Origin: Agarivorans sp050870875
Lineage (GTDB): Bacteria > Pseudomonadota > Gammaproteobacteria > Enterobacterales > Celerinatantimonadaceae
NCBI RefSeq assembly: GCF_050870875.2
Contig: NZ_CP194041.2
Coordinates: 744,001 to 808,000, forward strand
DNA length: 64,000 bases
Direction of reading: 5' to 3'
Shown in pieces: positions 45,962-55,396 of this stretch (within the stretch, counting starts at the first letter, position 1; every line of letters starts with the position of its first letter). The translations under genes were made by a program, and so were the position numbers. Under the pieces are notes generated by a model. The model was given only the letters and a program-made list of their open reading frames with translations, ran no database searches and had not been told where the DNA came from.

Positions 45962-46342
45962 TTAGCTAAGTTGCACTGGAATCGCCTTACTGGTACGAAC
46001 CACATCATTGTGCTGATTGAGGTATACCAATGAAGGTTTATGTTGCTGCACTTGTTTGGCATCAAGGCCTACGTAGGCACAAATAATGACGCGATCGCCG
46101 ACGGCGGCTCGTCGGGCAGCGGCACCATTCACTGAAATGATTTTAGAGCCGCGTTCGCCTGCAATGGCGTATGTTGAAAAACGTTCACCATTCTCGATGT
46201 TATAGATATCTATTTTCTCGTATTCCAGTATGCCGGCTAAATCCAAAATGTCCTGATCGATGGCGCAGGAGCCTTCATAGTTCAGTTCTGCATGAGTTAC
46301 ACGAGCCTGATGTAACTTGCCTTTAAGCATGGTTGTTTGCAT
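45962..46342 (-). CDS. panD: Aspartate 1-decarboxylase
   Basis: This pyruvoyl enzyme makes beta-alanine for pantothenate. The self-cleavage site GSC (NYEGSCAIDQDIL, about residue 23-25) is present, with serine as the pyruvoyl source. GERFSTYAIAGERGSKIISVNGAAARRA is the catalytic core. At 126 residues it is full length. It is the last gene of the operon and is followed by a strong terminator. Confidence 0.96.
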   Translation of the reverse strand: MQTTMLKGKLHQARVTHAELNYEGSCAIDQDILDLAGILEYEKIDIYNIENGERFSTYAIAGERGSKIISVNGAAARRAAVGDRVIICAYVGLDAKQVQQHKPSLVYLNQHNDVVRTSKAIPVQLS

Positions 46343-46355
46343 GGACTTCTCTCTA

Positions 46356-47216
46356 TTAATTGACGATTTGTTTCAGCGCAATCACGCAATTATCGATGAG
46401 TCTAACTTCCCCGAGAAAGGCCGCTAGTAGAATAACAGCACGTTGTGAGTGAGGCGTTAAGGGAGCGAGTGTATCTGCGTCAACGATATCGATCCCGTCA
46501 CAAATAAAACCATGTTGTTCAAGCTGTTGTTTGGCTTGAATGGATAGCGATTGCTGGTTGCCGTAGCTTAATTGCTCGGCTAATGTGTACATCTGTTTGG
46601 CCAGTTGTGGTGCCACTTGGCGTTGCTCTGGGCTTAGTCGAGAATTACGCGAACTCATCGCGAGTCCATCGGTTTCTCGTATCGTAGCCAGCCCTATAAT
46701 CTGGATTGGCAACAGGAGGTCTTGTGTCATCTTACGGATCAAGGCTAATTGCTGAAAATCTTTCTCGCCAAAAATTGCCACTGAAGGCTGTACTAAGTTA
46801 AATAATTTACAAACGATGGTCGAAACACCATCAAAATGTCCAGGCCGCAAGGCCCCTTCTAAGATGGTGGATAAACCAGGGACTTGAACTTTGGTTTCTT
46901 CGGCTAAGCCGTTTGGATACAAGGTCTCAGGGCTTGGCACAAATGCTAAGTTTGCACCAGCTGCCGTTAAGGCTGTTAAGTCTTGCTCAAGGGTGCGCGG
47001 ATAGTTTGCCAAATCATTGGGGTTGTTAAACTGTAGCGGATTCACGAAAATAGACACCACTACATAGTCACATTCGGTCTGCGCCCGTTTGACAAGTGCG
47101 ATGTGACCCGCATGTAGGTTGCCCATCGTGGGGACAAAACCAATTCGTAATTGTTGGTGGCGAACATGATCTAATTGCGAGCGTAACTCGTCGGGTTGCT
47201 GAATGACTTTAATCAT
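46356..47216 (-). CDS. panC: Pantothenate synthetase
   Basis: This enzyme joins pantoate and beta-alanine with ATP. FVPTMGNLHAGHIALV (about 29-44) carries the HIGH-like ATP motif, and VSIFVNPLQFNNPNDLANYPRTLEQD, GHFDGVSTIVCKLFN, FGEKDFQQL and DGLAMSSRNSRLS are all standard. At 286 residues it is full length. It begins one base after the panB stop. Confidence 0.96.
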   Translation of the reverse strand: MIKVIQQPDELRSQLDHVRHQQLRIGFVPTMGNLHAGHIALVKRAQTECDYVVVSIFVNPLQFNNPNDLANYPRTLEQDLTALTAAGANLAFVPSPETLYPNGLAEETKVQVPGLSTILEGALRPGHFDGVSTIVCKLFNLVQPSVAIFGEKDFQQLALIRKMTQDLLLPIQIIGLATIRETDGLAMSSRNSRLSPEQRQVAPQLAKQMYTLAEQLSYGNQQSLSIQAKQQLEQHGFICDGIDIVDADTLAPLTPHSQRAVILLAAFLGEVRLIDNCVIALKQIVN

Positions 47217-48011
47217 TTAGTTGAAGCTCTGCTCTGTGCCGGGAAATTCTCCGGAAGCCACTTGCTTGATGTAACGACTAACAGCACTGGCGATATCCCC
47301 CGTTTCGGCTAAAAAGTTTTTCGAAAATTTGGGAATATGCCCCTTGCTAACGCCAAAAGCATCGTGCATCACCAAAATTTGCCCATCAGTTACATTACCA
47401 GCACCGATACCGATGACAGGGATAGTTAATGCGGCGGTAATTTGCTGGGCTAAGGCCAATGGAACACACTCTAATACTAATAATTGTATACCAGCGGCTT
47501 CCAAGCGCTTGGCGTGGTCGAGCATTTGCTGTGCTTGTTGTTCACTTCGCCCCTGTACTTTATAACCACCAAATACATGCACCGATTGTGGCGTGAGACC
47601 GAGATGACCACAAACCGGTACCCCCCGCTCAACAAGGCCTGTGATGGTTTGGCTCAGCCATTCTCCGCCTTCTAACTTCACCATTTGAGCGCCTGCCTGC
47701 ATTAACTTAGCGGCATTTTGGTAGCTTTGTTCGGGTGTGGCGTAAGACATGAAAGGAAGGTCGGCAACAATCATGCTGGTGTCACTCCCTCGAGCCACAC
47801 ATCGGGTATGATAGGCAATCTCATCAACAGTTACTGCAAGGGTATCTTGGTGGCCTTGTAGTACCATCCCTAGTGAATCACCTACGAGTAGCAGATGCAT
47901 GCCAAGTTGGTCAAATAACGCGGCAAAGCTCGCATCATAGGCGGTGATACAGGAGAATTTCTGGTTATTCTGTTTAAATTGTTGTAATTGAGAAACCGTT
48001 ATTCTGCTCAT
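47217..48011 (-). CDS. panB: 3-methyl-2-oxobutanoate hydroxymethyltransferase
   Basis: This enzyme forms ketopantoate from alpha-ketoisovalerate and methylene-tetrahydrofolate. CITAYDASFAALFDQLGMHLLLVGDSLGMVLQGH is the N-terminal signature, with the metal-binding aspartates. VCGHLGLTPQSVHVFGGYKVQGR and VIGIGAGNVTDGQILVMHD complete the barrel. At 264 residues it is full length. It is the first committed step of pantothenate synthesis. Confidence 0.96.
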   Translation of the reverse strand: MSRITVSQLQQFKQNNQKFSCITAYDASFAALFDQLGMHLLLVGDSLGMVLQGHQDTLAVTVDEIAYHTRCVARGSDTSMIVADLPFMSYATPEQSYQNAAKLMQAGAQMVKLEGGEWLSQTITGLVERGVPVCGHLGLTPQSVHVFGGYKVQGRSEQQAQQMLDHAKRLEAAGIQLLVLECVPLALAQQITAALTIPVIGIGAGNVTDGQILVMHDAFGVSKGHIPKFSKNFLAETGDIASAVSRYIKQVASGEFPGTEQSFN

Positions 48012-48065
48012 AATAGGTTACCGTTTACACCAAGATAGGCATAAATTTGTTAGTGAATTTTTTGT

Positions 48066-48566
48066 TTACGCCCATTCGAGTGGACGTTTATAAACTTGTA
48101 AGCCGTTAGTATCGATAGATTCTGCTAATTTTAGTAGCTGACTCCCGTCAGGTAAGCATAAATCTACGGCTATTTCAGCAAGTGGTAATAATACAAACTC
48201 TCGCTGCTTCATGCCATAGTGCGGTACGGTTAGTCGGGGACTATCGATGATTTGATTGGCGTAGAGCAATAAATCGAGATCTAAGGTGCGTGGTCCCCAA
48301 CGTTGATTTTTGCGAACTCGACCTTGTTGTTGCTCGATGGATTGAGTGAGATCGAGTAGCTGAAGCGGTTGTAAGGAAGTGTCTAAACTGAATACTGCGT
48401 TTAAATAATCGGGCTGGTCCTGTGGTCCCATCGGGCGACTGCGATACAAGGATGAACTAGCCACTAATTTCAGTTGTGGATGAGCAGCCAGTGCGCGTCT
48501 AGCTGCTATTGCCTGATGAAGTGGATCGACTAGATTACTGCCTAGGGCAAGATAACAACGAGCCAT
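48066..48566 (-). CDS. folK: 2-amino-4-hydroxy-6-hydroxymethyldihydropteridine pyrophosphokinase
   Basis: This folate enzyme transfers pyrophosphate from ATP to hydroxymethyl-dihydropterin. YLALGSNLVDPLHQAIAARRAL, SSLYRSRPMGPQDQPDYLNAVF and the signature RWGPRTLDLDLLLYAN are present, with the magnesium aspartates in DLDLLL. At 166 residues it is full length. It follows pcnB by two bases. Confidence 0.95.
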   Translation of the reverse strand: MARCYLALGSNLVDPLHQAIAARRALAAHPQLKLVASSSLYRSRPMGPQDQPDYLNAVFSLDTSLQPLQLLDLTQSIEQQQGRVRKNQRWGPRTLDLDLLLYANQIIDSPRLTVPHYGMKQREFVLLPLAEIAVDLCLPDGSQLLKLAESIDTNGLQVYKRPLEWA

Positions 48567-48568
48567 GG

Positions 48569-49909
48569 TTAATCGTCAGTTTTTTTCGGCTTACGGGGCC
48601 GACGACGGCTCTTGGTGCGGGCAGACGTTTTATTGAGTTCTCGCACCATGGTATTGCGACCTTGCTCATTACTGCGCTGCCATTGTTGCCACCATTGACT
48701 AAGCTCCAATAATTTGGGTTCTTGAGTGGCCTTGGCGCGTAATTCTAAGAAGTCAAAGGCGGCTCTAAAACGAGGATGACCAAAGGTTTGGAAGGCGCGC
48801 TTGCCGAAGCGACGATCAAGTCTTGCTTGTAGCTGCCAAATTTCGCGAATACCAGTGGTAAAACGTTTAGGTATTGCGACGCTCTTGCATTGTTGTTCTA
48901 GTAACCAGTTCATCGCCATGGCAGAGGCATCATGCTCACCAAGTGATAATTCGATTAATAACTCGTCTTTCTTAATTTCCAATAAAGGCCACAGTAAAGC
49001 AGCGAAAACGAAGGCTGGCGTGACTTTTTGCTCGCCATTTACCCGTTTATCGGTGCTGGCTAGCGCCATAAGCATGAAGCGTAGTTCTGGTGATTCTTCA
49101 TCCCATTGCTGTAATAAGGGTTTGAGTAAGGGGAATAATGGGTAAAGAAGTTGGGTTTCGGCCAACATCTTAAAGGTATCTCTTCCTTCACCGCTTAAAA
49201 ATAATTTGAGGCATTCTTCAAACAAGCGGGCGGAAGGGATCTCTTTTAGTAGATGCCCATGTTGAGCAATTGGGGCTAAGCTCTCTGGCGCAATACTAAA
49301 ATCGAGCTTAACGGCAAAACGTACCGCGCGGAGCATCCGCACCGGATCTTCTCGATAACGCGTTTCCGGCTCGCCGATCAGTTGTAAGCGTCGTTCGGCA
49401 ATATCGGTAATTCCGCCAGCAAAGTCGACCACTGAAAAATCGGCGATATTGTAATATAAGGCGTTCACCGTGAAATCTCTGCGCTCGGCATCTTCTTCAA
49501 CGCTACCGTAAACGTTATCTCTTAGCAGCATGCCTTCTTCACTGCGTTTCGATTCGTTGTTTGCAGCATCGCTATCGTGATGGCCTCGGAAGGTGGCAAC
49601 CTCGATAATATCGCGCCCAAATAAAATGTGTGCTAAACGGAAACGGCGACCCACTAAGCGGCAATTACGGAATAAGGCTTTGATCTGTTCTGGTGTCGCA
49701 TTGGTTGCAATGTCGAAGTCTTTAGGTTGTTTGCCGAGCAGTAAATCCCTTACGCCGCCACCTACTAAATAGGCTTTATAACCAGACTTATGTAAACGGT
49801 ATAATACCTTGAGTGCATTTTCACTAATATCCTGACGGGAAATATTGTGTTCGGCACGCGGGATCACTTGTTGCACCAGTTTGGCCGGCTCGGCACTATT
49901 GGTTTGCAT
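48569..49909 (-). CDS. pcnB: Poly(A) polymerase I
   Basis: This nucleotidyltransferase adds A-tails to RNA and promotes decay. The catalytic head has YKAYLVGGGVRDLLLGKQPKDFDIATNATPEQIKALF with the metal aspartates in DFD, then GRRFRLAHI and the RRDFTVNALYYN motif. The C-terminal tail is a long basic stretch (SARTKSRRRPRKPKKT), as in bacterial PAP I. At 446 residues it is full length. It heads the pcnB-folK-panBCD operon. Confidence 0.95.
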   Translation of the reverse strand: MQTNSAEPAKLVQQVIPRAEHNISRQDISENALKVLYRLHKSGYKAYLVGGGVRDLLLGKQPKDFDIATNATPEQIKALFRNCRLVGRRFRLAHILFGRDIIEVATFRGHHDSDAANNESKRSEEGMLLRDNVYGSVEEDAERRDFTVNALYYNIADFSVVDFAGGITDIAERRLQLIGEPETRYREDPVRMLRAVRFAVKLDFSIAPESLAPIAQHGHLLKEIPSARLFEECLKLFLSGEGRDTFKMLAETQLLYPLFPLLKPLLQQWDEESPELRFMLMALASTDKRVNGEQKVTPAFVFAALLWPLLEIKKDELLIELSLGEHDASAMAMNWLLEQQCKSVAIPKRFTTGIREIWQLQARLDRRFGKRAFQTFGHPRFRAAFDFLELRAKATQEPKLLELSQWWQQWQRSNEQGRNTMVRELNKTSARTKSRRRPRKPKKTDD

Positions 49910-50351
49910 GATCCGTTTATATACTTTGGCGAGTTTGCGTAAAATGGGTGCCCCCTTGAGCGCGCATTATCTACATGGTGAAAATAAGGCGCTAATATAG
50001 CTTTTTTACACAAAAATACAACCAATTCACGGTTCTAGCATGTCGATCTTTGTCTATCCAGCCGGTCACTCTTTGCTGCTTCTTTATACAAAACAGTACG
50101 ATGGCTTGGCGTGAGGCAAAGCAAATAAGCTCGCTGTTGGGACTAAATAAGTGATAGGAGCTATCTGTAAGCGCCGATGACAAAGCTTAGAGTCAGTTGA
50201 TTGATGCGGGTTGGTATTATTCAATGCCTTAACGACTGAGCTTTTAATTCTTAGGCTAAAGGGAAGGTCTATCGGTGTAGGGCTTGGTGAGCGTTAATGG
50301 CTGTTCTTGTATCCACTTGAAGCCAAGTTGACTTCGAAATCCTAAGCGACT
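49910..50351. other. Intergenic region between gluQ and pcnB
   Basis: About 440 bases without a supported gene. It should hold the pcnB promoter at its left edge (AT-rich at 49990-50020) and the end of the dksA-gluQ transcript. I see no clear terminator hairpin and no RNA gene. Confidence 0.4.
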
Positions 50352-51221
50352 TTAGCGGAGCGCTGTTTTAGGGATTGTTTTTAGCTGCCAATTGATGACT
50401 GCCTCGGTCAATATTTGTTCACAACTGAGTTCAATCCAACCCGTTTCAACCGTTTGTCCTAGAAAGCCTAGCGCATGCAGCAACAGTTGTTGCGCTTGCT
50501 TGCCCGAAATTGAAGGCGCGTGATTCTGTTTACTCAGCTTATGGCCTTGTGCGTCATAAACCAGGGGAAGGTGGAGATAACGTGGCGCTGGCTGTTTTAG
50601 TAATTTAAAAATGCTCAGTTGGCGTCCGGTGGTGAAGATCAGATCAGCACCGCGTACCACCTCGGTAATACCTTGTTGGTAGTCATCCAAACTTACCGCA
50701 AGATTATAGGCGTACAAACCATCACGTCGCTGAATGATGAAGTCTTCTTCGGCTAAGGCTTGCGTAATCGAGACCTTGCCATACAGACCGTCTTGAAATT
50801 GATAAATGGGCTGGTCAGTCATCAAGCGAGTTGCTAAATCACCTTGCTTGGGTTGTTTATGGCGACAGTGGCCTAAATAGTAACCGCCATCGGCTTTAAT
50901 TTGTTTGCGAGAGCACTGGCAAAAATAAGCTTTGTGGTCTTGTAAGCATTGGTCGATGAATTGTTGATAGCTGTCTAAGCGTTGGCTTTGGTAGCATACA
51001 GTTTGGTCCCAGTAGAGCGAAAACTGTTCTAGTTGTCTTAAGATCAGGCTGCTGGCACCGGGCTGCTCTCGGGGCGGATCAATATCTTCGATACGGACTA
51101 GCCATTGGCCATTGTGGCTTCGGGCCTGTAAATAACTGCCAAGGGCGGCAACCAGCGAGCCTAAATGCAAGGGGCCTGAAGGGGAGGGTGCAAAGCGGCC
51201 TACGTAGGGCTTAGTGTCCAT
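50352..51221 (-). CDS. gluQ: Glutamyl-Q tRNA(Asp) synthetase
   Basis: This truncated glutamyl-tRNA synthetase paralogue attaches glutamate to queuosine 34 of tRNA(Asp). It has the HIGH-like GRFAPSPSGPLHLGSLVAALGSY (about 8-30) and the KMSKS-like HKLSKQN. A zinc site is formed by YFCQCSRKQ and GHCRHK. There is no anticodon-binding domain, as expected for a 289-residue enzyme. It lies 68 bases after dksA, the common gammaproteobacterial pair. Confidence 0.94.
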   Translation of the reverse strand: MDTKPYVGRFAPSPSGPLHLGSLVAALGSYLQARSHNGQWLVRIEDIDPPREQPGASSLILRQLEQFSLYWDQTVCYQSQRLDSYQQFIDQCLQDHKAYFCQCSRKQIKADGGYYLGHCRHKQPKQGDLATRLMTDQPIYQFQDGLYGKVSITQALAEEDFIIQRRDGLYAYNLAVSLDDYQQGITEVVRGADLIFTTGRQLSIFKLLKQPAPRYLHLPLVYDAQGHKLSKQNHAPSISGKQAQQLLLHALGFLGQTVETGWIELSCEQILTEAVINWQLKTIPKTALR

Positions 51222-51289
51222 AGTTAAGTGATGGCTAATAAGTTTAGGCAGAACGAAACTGAGCTCATCTCTGCCTAAACTTGAATAAA

Positions 51290-51733
51290 CTAGCCTACCA
51301 GCTGCTTCTCTTTGATCTCAGCTAGGGTTTTACAATCGATACACAGATCGGCTGTGGGTCTTGCTTCTAAACGACGGATCCCGATTTCGACACCACAGGC
51401 ATCACAAAAACCGAAGTCTTCATCAATCTTGAGCAAGGTCTTCTCGATTTTCTTGATCAGTTTGCGTTCGCGATCGCGAGTTCGAAGTTCAAGGCTGAAC
51501 TCTTCCTCTTGAGCCGCTCGGTCAACTGGATCAGGGAAATTAGCCGCTTCGTCTTTCATGTGGGTAACCGTGCGATCGACTTCTTCACGAAGTTGATTAC
51601 GCCACGCTTCAAGTATGATTCGGAAGTGGTCAATCTGAGCATCGTTCATGTACTCTTCGCCAGGCTGAGCTTGATAAGGTTCAACCCCTGCGATAGAGAG
51701 CACACCTAGTGTTTTCTTTTTGCCTTCAGGCAT
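51290..51733 (-). CDS. dksA: RNA polymerase-binding transcription factor DksA
   Basis: This regulator binds the RNA polymerase secondary channel and works with ppGpp. LSIAGVEPYQAQPGEEYMN, the coiled-coil tip DPVDRAAQEEEFSLELR with its two aspartate-type residues, and the zinc finger CDACGVEIGIRRLEARPTADLCIDC are nearly identical to E. coli DksA. At 147 residues it is full length. It precedes gluQ on the same strand. Confidence 0.97.
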   Translation of the reverse strand: MPEGKKKTLGVLSIAGVEPYQAQPGEEYMNDAQIDHFRIILEAWRNQLREEVDRTVTHMKDEAANFPDPVDRAAQEEEFSLELRTRDRERKLIKKIEKTLLKIDEDFGFCDACGVEIGIRRLEARPTADLCIDCKTLAEIKEKQLVG

Positions 51734-52067
51734 ACTTCTCTCCCAAATTCCGTACGACTTTATTCGTTTAATAGTCGAGGATGTAAATTTAGGCGGGTAT
51801 CTATATCAGAAAGGATTAGTTACCGCAAATAAAATGAAACGAATTTGCTATTGCCACCTAAGCTCAGTGAAACATTTTGGACTGTTTGTCGATTTATTAA
51901 CCGCTCCTATATTTGTCAGGGAGAATGACTCACTGTTGATCAATTCAGCAGTGGTGCCGCTAAGGATCAAGTTGGTCCGTAAGGAATGGTCTGGCTTGAG
52001 TTTACTTAGCTTCGTGTTACCAATATGTGAATATAAGTATACACGTATATTGCAATATGCGGGTGAT
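51734..52067. other. Intergenic region upstream of dksA
   Basis: About 334 bases between dksA and the sfsA stop. It should hold the dksA promoter. A plus-strand frame of 120 codons crosses it but overlaps dksA, has no ribosome site and looks random. No RNA gene or clear operator is seen. Confidence 0.4.
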
Positions 52068-52769
52068 TTAATAGCTTGCTAATGGGTGTTGTAAAAGACA
52101 GGCCTGAGGGCTGAGACTAGCCTTGTAGGCTAGAATTTCCACGCCTTGTTGTTTTGCTTGTTCGAGCAAAGCTGCATATTGAGGATCGATGTGAGCGGCA
52201 GCCTGTACATTGTTAATACCGCTGTGGAGTACCGCAAACAATAGTACCGCACGATGTCCCTGTTGTTTCATCGCCATTAACTCTCGCAAATGTTTTTGCC
52301 CCCGATGGCTAACCGCATCGGGAAAGTAGCCTTTTCCTTGTTGTAATAAAGTGCAAGACTTGACTTCGAGATAGCATAGTGGCTTTTCAGGAGCGCTCAG
52401 TAAAAAATCGACGCGACTGTTCTCGCTTCCATATTTCACTTCGCGTTGGATATTGGGGTAAGCCTTCAGTTCGTCAATCTGCTGATTGTTTATTGCTTCT
52501 TCGACTAAGTGGTTGGCTTGAGCGGTATTCACGCAGATGATGTCGTTATTGGCTGTTTGGCAGAGTTCCCAAGTGAGGGCGTATTTGCGTTTGAGGTTAC
52601 TCGATTGGCTATACCATACGGTGCTACCTGGCTCGGCACAGCCAGTCATTGCCCCCGTGTTGGCACAATAAATCGTGGTTTCGCTGCCGTCGGCGAGTCT
52701 TACATCGGCTAGAAAGCGCTTATATCGTTTGAGTAGGATCGCGGCTTGTAAAGGTGGCTTAAATTGCAT
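52068..52769 (-). CDS. sfsA: Sugar fermentation stimulation protein SfsA
   Basis: This 233-residue protein has the SfsA layout. An N-terminal OB-like domain (LLKRYKRFLADVRLADGSETTIYCANTGAMTGC) is followed by a nuclease-like domain with SRVDFLLSAPEKPLCYLEVKSCTLL, FPDAVSHRGQKHLREL and a late PQYAALLEQAKQQGVEILAY. The Asp/Glu-x-Lys pattern (D..LEVK) resembles PD-(D/E)XK nucleases. DNA binding has been reported for the family, but its main role is not settled. It is divergent from hrpB as in E. coli. Confidence 0.93.
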   Translation of the reverse strand: MQFKPPLQAAILLKRYKRFLADVRLADGSETTIYCANTGAMTGCAEPGSTVWYSQSSNLKRKYALTWELCQTANNDIICVNTAQANHLVEEAINNQQIDELKAYPNIQREVKYGSENSRVDFLLSAPEKPLCYLEVKSCTLLQQGKGYFPDAVSHRGQKHLRELMAMKQQGHRAVLLFAVLHSGINNVQAAAHIDPQYAALLEQAKQQGVEILAYKASLSPQACLLQHPLASY

Positions 52770-52924
52770 GGGGCTGACTGTCGGTAAATGATTCGAGATG
52801 ATTTGATGCTAGCATTTTCACGGCTGGCTTGCGTAGTGGTATCTTCGTTGTTCGTTACTTGGGTCGATCGCGCGAATTGGTTAAACTAAGCAGGTTTTAT
52901 AATGATTTAAGTTTAGGAGCTGCT

Positions 52925-55390
52925 TTGAGTGCGTTACCGGTAGCACAGATTTTCCCTGCCTTGTTAGAGCAGTTCAGTTTACGGCAAAACTTTATTGTGT
53001 GTGCTCCGCCAGGAGCGGGCAAGTCGACAGCTCTGCCCTTGATGTTGCTGCAACAAGCCGCTTTCAAGGGGAAAATTATTATGCTGGAACCCCGTCGTTT
53101 AGCGGCTCGCAACATCGCCCAATACTTGGCGAGCCAATTAGGTGAAGCGCTTGGTCAGCGGGTTGGTTATCAAATGCGCGGCGATAACCGCCAGTCAGTG
53201 AATACCCAGTTATTGGTTGTGACCGAAGGGGTATTAACTCGTTTGATCCAAAGCGATCCTGAATTGAGCGGAGTCGGGTTGCTTATCTTCGATGAATTTC
53301 ATGAGCGTAGTCTCCACGCCGATTTAGGTTTAGCGCTCAGTTTGGAGGTGCAGCAAGCTTTTAATCCTGAATTAAAGTTGATGTTAATGTCGGCCACTTT
53401 AGAAAGTGAGCATTTACAGCAAATCCTTCCCGATGCCTTATTACTTGAGAGTGAAGGGCGTAGCTTTCCTATTACTTACAGTTATCATCCGATAGCACGC
53501 GATTGGCAATGGAGCGAACGTGTGGCGCAACGCTGTATGCTGGCGGTATCAGAGCAGGTGGGGAATCTGTTGGTATTTTTGCCTGGTAGCGGCGAAATTC
53601 GTCAGGTGGCTCAATATTTGTCTGCTGAGCTGCCCGCTGAGCTAGAGCTGCACTGCCTATATGGCCAGTTGTCCTTGGCTGAGCAGCAAGCGGCAATCCA
53701 ACCACCCGCGCAAGGGAAGCGCAAATTGGTACTCGCGACCAATATTGCTGAAACGAGTTTAACCATCGATGGGATTAGCTGCGTGATTGACTGTGGATTC
53801 GAGCGGCAGGCGAGTTATCATGCAAGCAGTGGAACCAGCCGCCTGCAAACCAAGATGATCTGCAAGGCTTCGGCTATCCAACGTGCGGGGAGGGCTGGAC
53901 GCTTGCAAGCGGGCCACTGTTATCGCTTATATAGTGAAGAACAGTTAAATCATCGTCCCTTTGCCAATAGCCCAGAAATTTGTCGCAGTGAATTGAGTCG
54001 TTTGCAGATCGAATTGCTGCAATGGGGGGCTAATGCGGCAGAGTTAACTTGGCTGGATGCGCCGCCTGCGGCCCACTTAGCTCAGGCTGAGCAGCTGTTG
54101 ATTGAGTTGGGACTGATGACCTCACAAGGGCAGCTAAGCCCAACGGCTGAGCGACTTGGCCGAGCGGGAATTGGACCGCGTATGTTTGCTCTTATTGAAC
54201 AAGCTCAGTGCTGGCAGCAACAGTTTTCGCAAGCCGGCTTGGTATGGCGAGCTTGCCAATTGGTTGCCTTGTTAGAATTGAACTTACCCATTAAAGCCGA
54301 TGAACCGAATCAAGCCATCCTTAACTTACAAGGCGCCGCGAAGCAACAATATAAACAGCAGCTTGGCCAGCTCGCTCAGCGTTTTAAGGTTACGGTTTCC
54401 GACCCCATCGATGCCAAATGGGATGGTTTACTATTGGCCCAAGCTTTTCCTGATCGGATCGCCTTAAAGCGGCAAGGAACGGCGTATACTTGTAGCGCGG
54501 GGTTTGGTTTAGAATTGGATGAGCAACACCCCTTGCTGAAACAGCAAGCGTTGGTGGTGGTTGATTTATATTGGCCAGAAGGACGTACTCAAGCGCGGCT
54601 GGCGCTAGCTTGTCCACTTGATTTAGCTGAGCTTGAAAGCCGACAAGCCGAGCGTTTTAGTACTCAGTTGTATTGCAGTTGGTCTGATTCGGCGAAACGA
54701 ATTGTTGCGGAGCAACGTAAACAACTGGGGGCACTGGTATTACATCGACAGCCTTCAACTCGCTTTGAGCCTAGGCAAATTAGCCAAGCCTGGTTGCAAC
54801 AAATACATAGTAAGGGTTTTGCCTGGTTACCGATTGGTGAACGAGCCCAAGCATGGTTACAGCGGGTATGTTGTGCTCAGCAGTGGTTTAGTGAATTGGC
54901 TTGGCCCGATTACAGTGAGCAGGCCTTGCTCGCCGAGGTTGAACAGTGGCTATTGCTGGATCTACAAGCGTGCCGTAGTTGGCAGCAACTTAAAAACCTT
55001 GATTGGTTAGCGTTACTTAAATCGCGACTCACTTGGCAGCAGCAACAGCAGCTGGAACAATATGCGCCGATCCACTATTTAGCGCCTTCGGGAAATCGAG
55101 CGACCATTCGATATCAGTTGGGGCAAGCGCCGATGGTGTCGATTAAACTGCAAGAGATGTTCGGCCAACCGCAGTCGCCACGGCTGGGGAATAAAATCGC
55201 TTTGACACTGGAGCTATTATCCCCTGGCGGGAAAGCATTACAGCGAACCCAAGATTTAGCCAGTTTTTGGCAATCAGCTTATATAGAAGTAAAAAAAGAA
55301 ATGAAAGGGCGTTATCCTAAGCACCCATGGCCCGATGATCCGGTTCTGGCACAAGCCACCCATAAAACCAAACGTCAATTAAAGCAGTAA
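52925..55390 (+). CDS. hrpB: ATP-dependent helicase HrpB
   Basis: This is a DExH-box helicase of about 821 residues. Walker A is APPGAGKSTALPL, the DEAH-type box is IFDEFHERSLHADL, SAT is MLMSATLES, and motif VI is IQRAGRAGRLQAGHCYRLY. The C-terminal HrpB domain is complete. The frame is open from 52829, but the TTG at 52925 has TAGGAG five bases upstream and starts SALPVAQIFP, matching E. coli HrpB, so it is chosen. Its RNA target in the cell is unknown. It is followed by mrcB, as in enteric bacteria. Confidence 0.93.
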   Translation: MSALPVAQIFPALLEQFSLRQNFIVCAPPGAGKSTALPLMLLQQAAFKGKIIMLEPRRLAARNIAQYLASQLGEALGQRVGYQMRGDNRQSVNTQLLVVTEGVLTRLIQSDPELSGVGLLIFDEFHERSLHADLGLALSLEVQQAFNPELKLMLMSATLESEHLQQILPDALLLESEGRSFPITYSYHPIARDWQWSERVAQRCMLAVSEQVGNLLVFLPGSGEIRQVAQYLSAELPAELELHCLYGQLSLAEQQAAIQPPAQGKRKLVLATNIAETSLTIDGISCVIDCGFERQASYHASSGTSRLQTKMICKASAIQRAGRAGRLQAGHCYRLYSEEQLNHRPFANSPEICRSELSRLQIELLQWGANAAELTWLDAPPAAHLAQAEQLLIELGLMTSQGQLSPTAERLGRAGIGPRMFALIEQAQCWQQQFSQAGLVWRACQLVALLELNLPIKADEPNQAILNLQGAAKQQYKQQLGQLAQRFKVTVSDPIDAKWDGLLLAQAFPDRIALKRQGTAYTCSAGFGLELDEQHPLLKQQALVVVDLYWPEGRTQARLALACPLDLAELESRQAERFSTQLYCSWSDSAKRIVAEQRKQLGALVLHRQPSTRFEPRQISQAWLQQIHSKGFAWLPIGERAQAWLQRVCCAQQWFSELAWPDYSEQALLAEVEQWLLLDLQACRSWQQLKNLDWLALLKSRLTWQQQQQLEQYAPIHYLAPSGNRATIRYQLGQAPMVSIKLQEMFGQPQSPRLGNKIALTLELLSPGGKALQRTQDLASFWQSAYIEVKKEMKGRYPKHPWPDDPVLAQATHKTKRQLKQ

Positions 55391-55396
55391 GGCAGT

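Noticed and set aside
49992..50183. Minus-strand frame of 63 codons upstream of pcnB
   Set aside because: No ribosome site, no recognisable features, and it lies in a likely promoter region.
51720..52082. Plus-strand frame of 120 codons between dksA and sfsA
   Set aside because: It overlaps the dksA start on the other strand, has no ribosome site and shows no recognisable composition; likely random.
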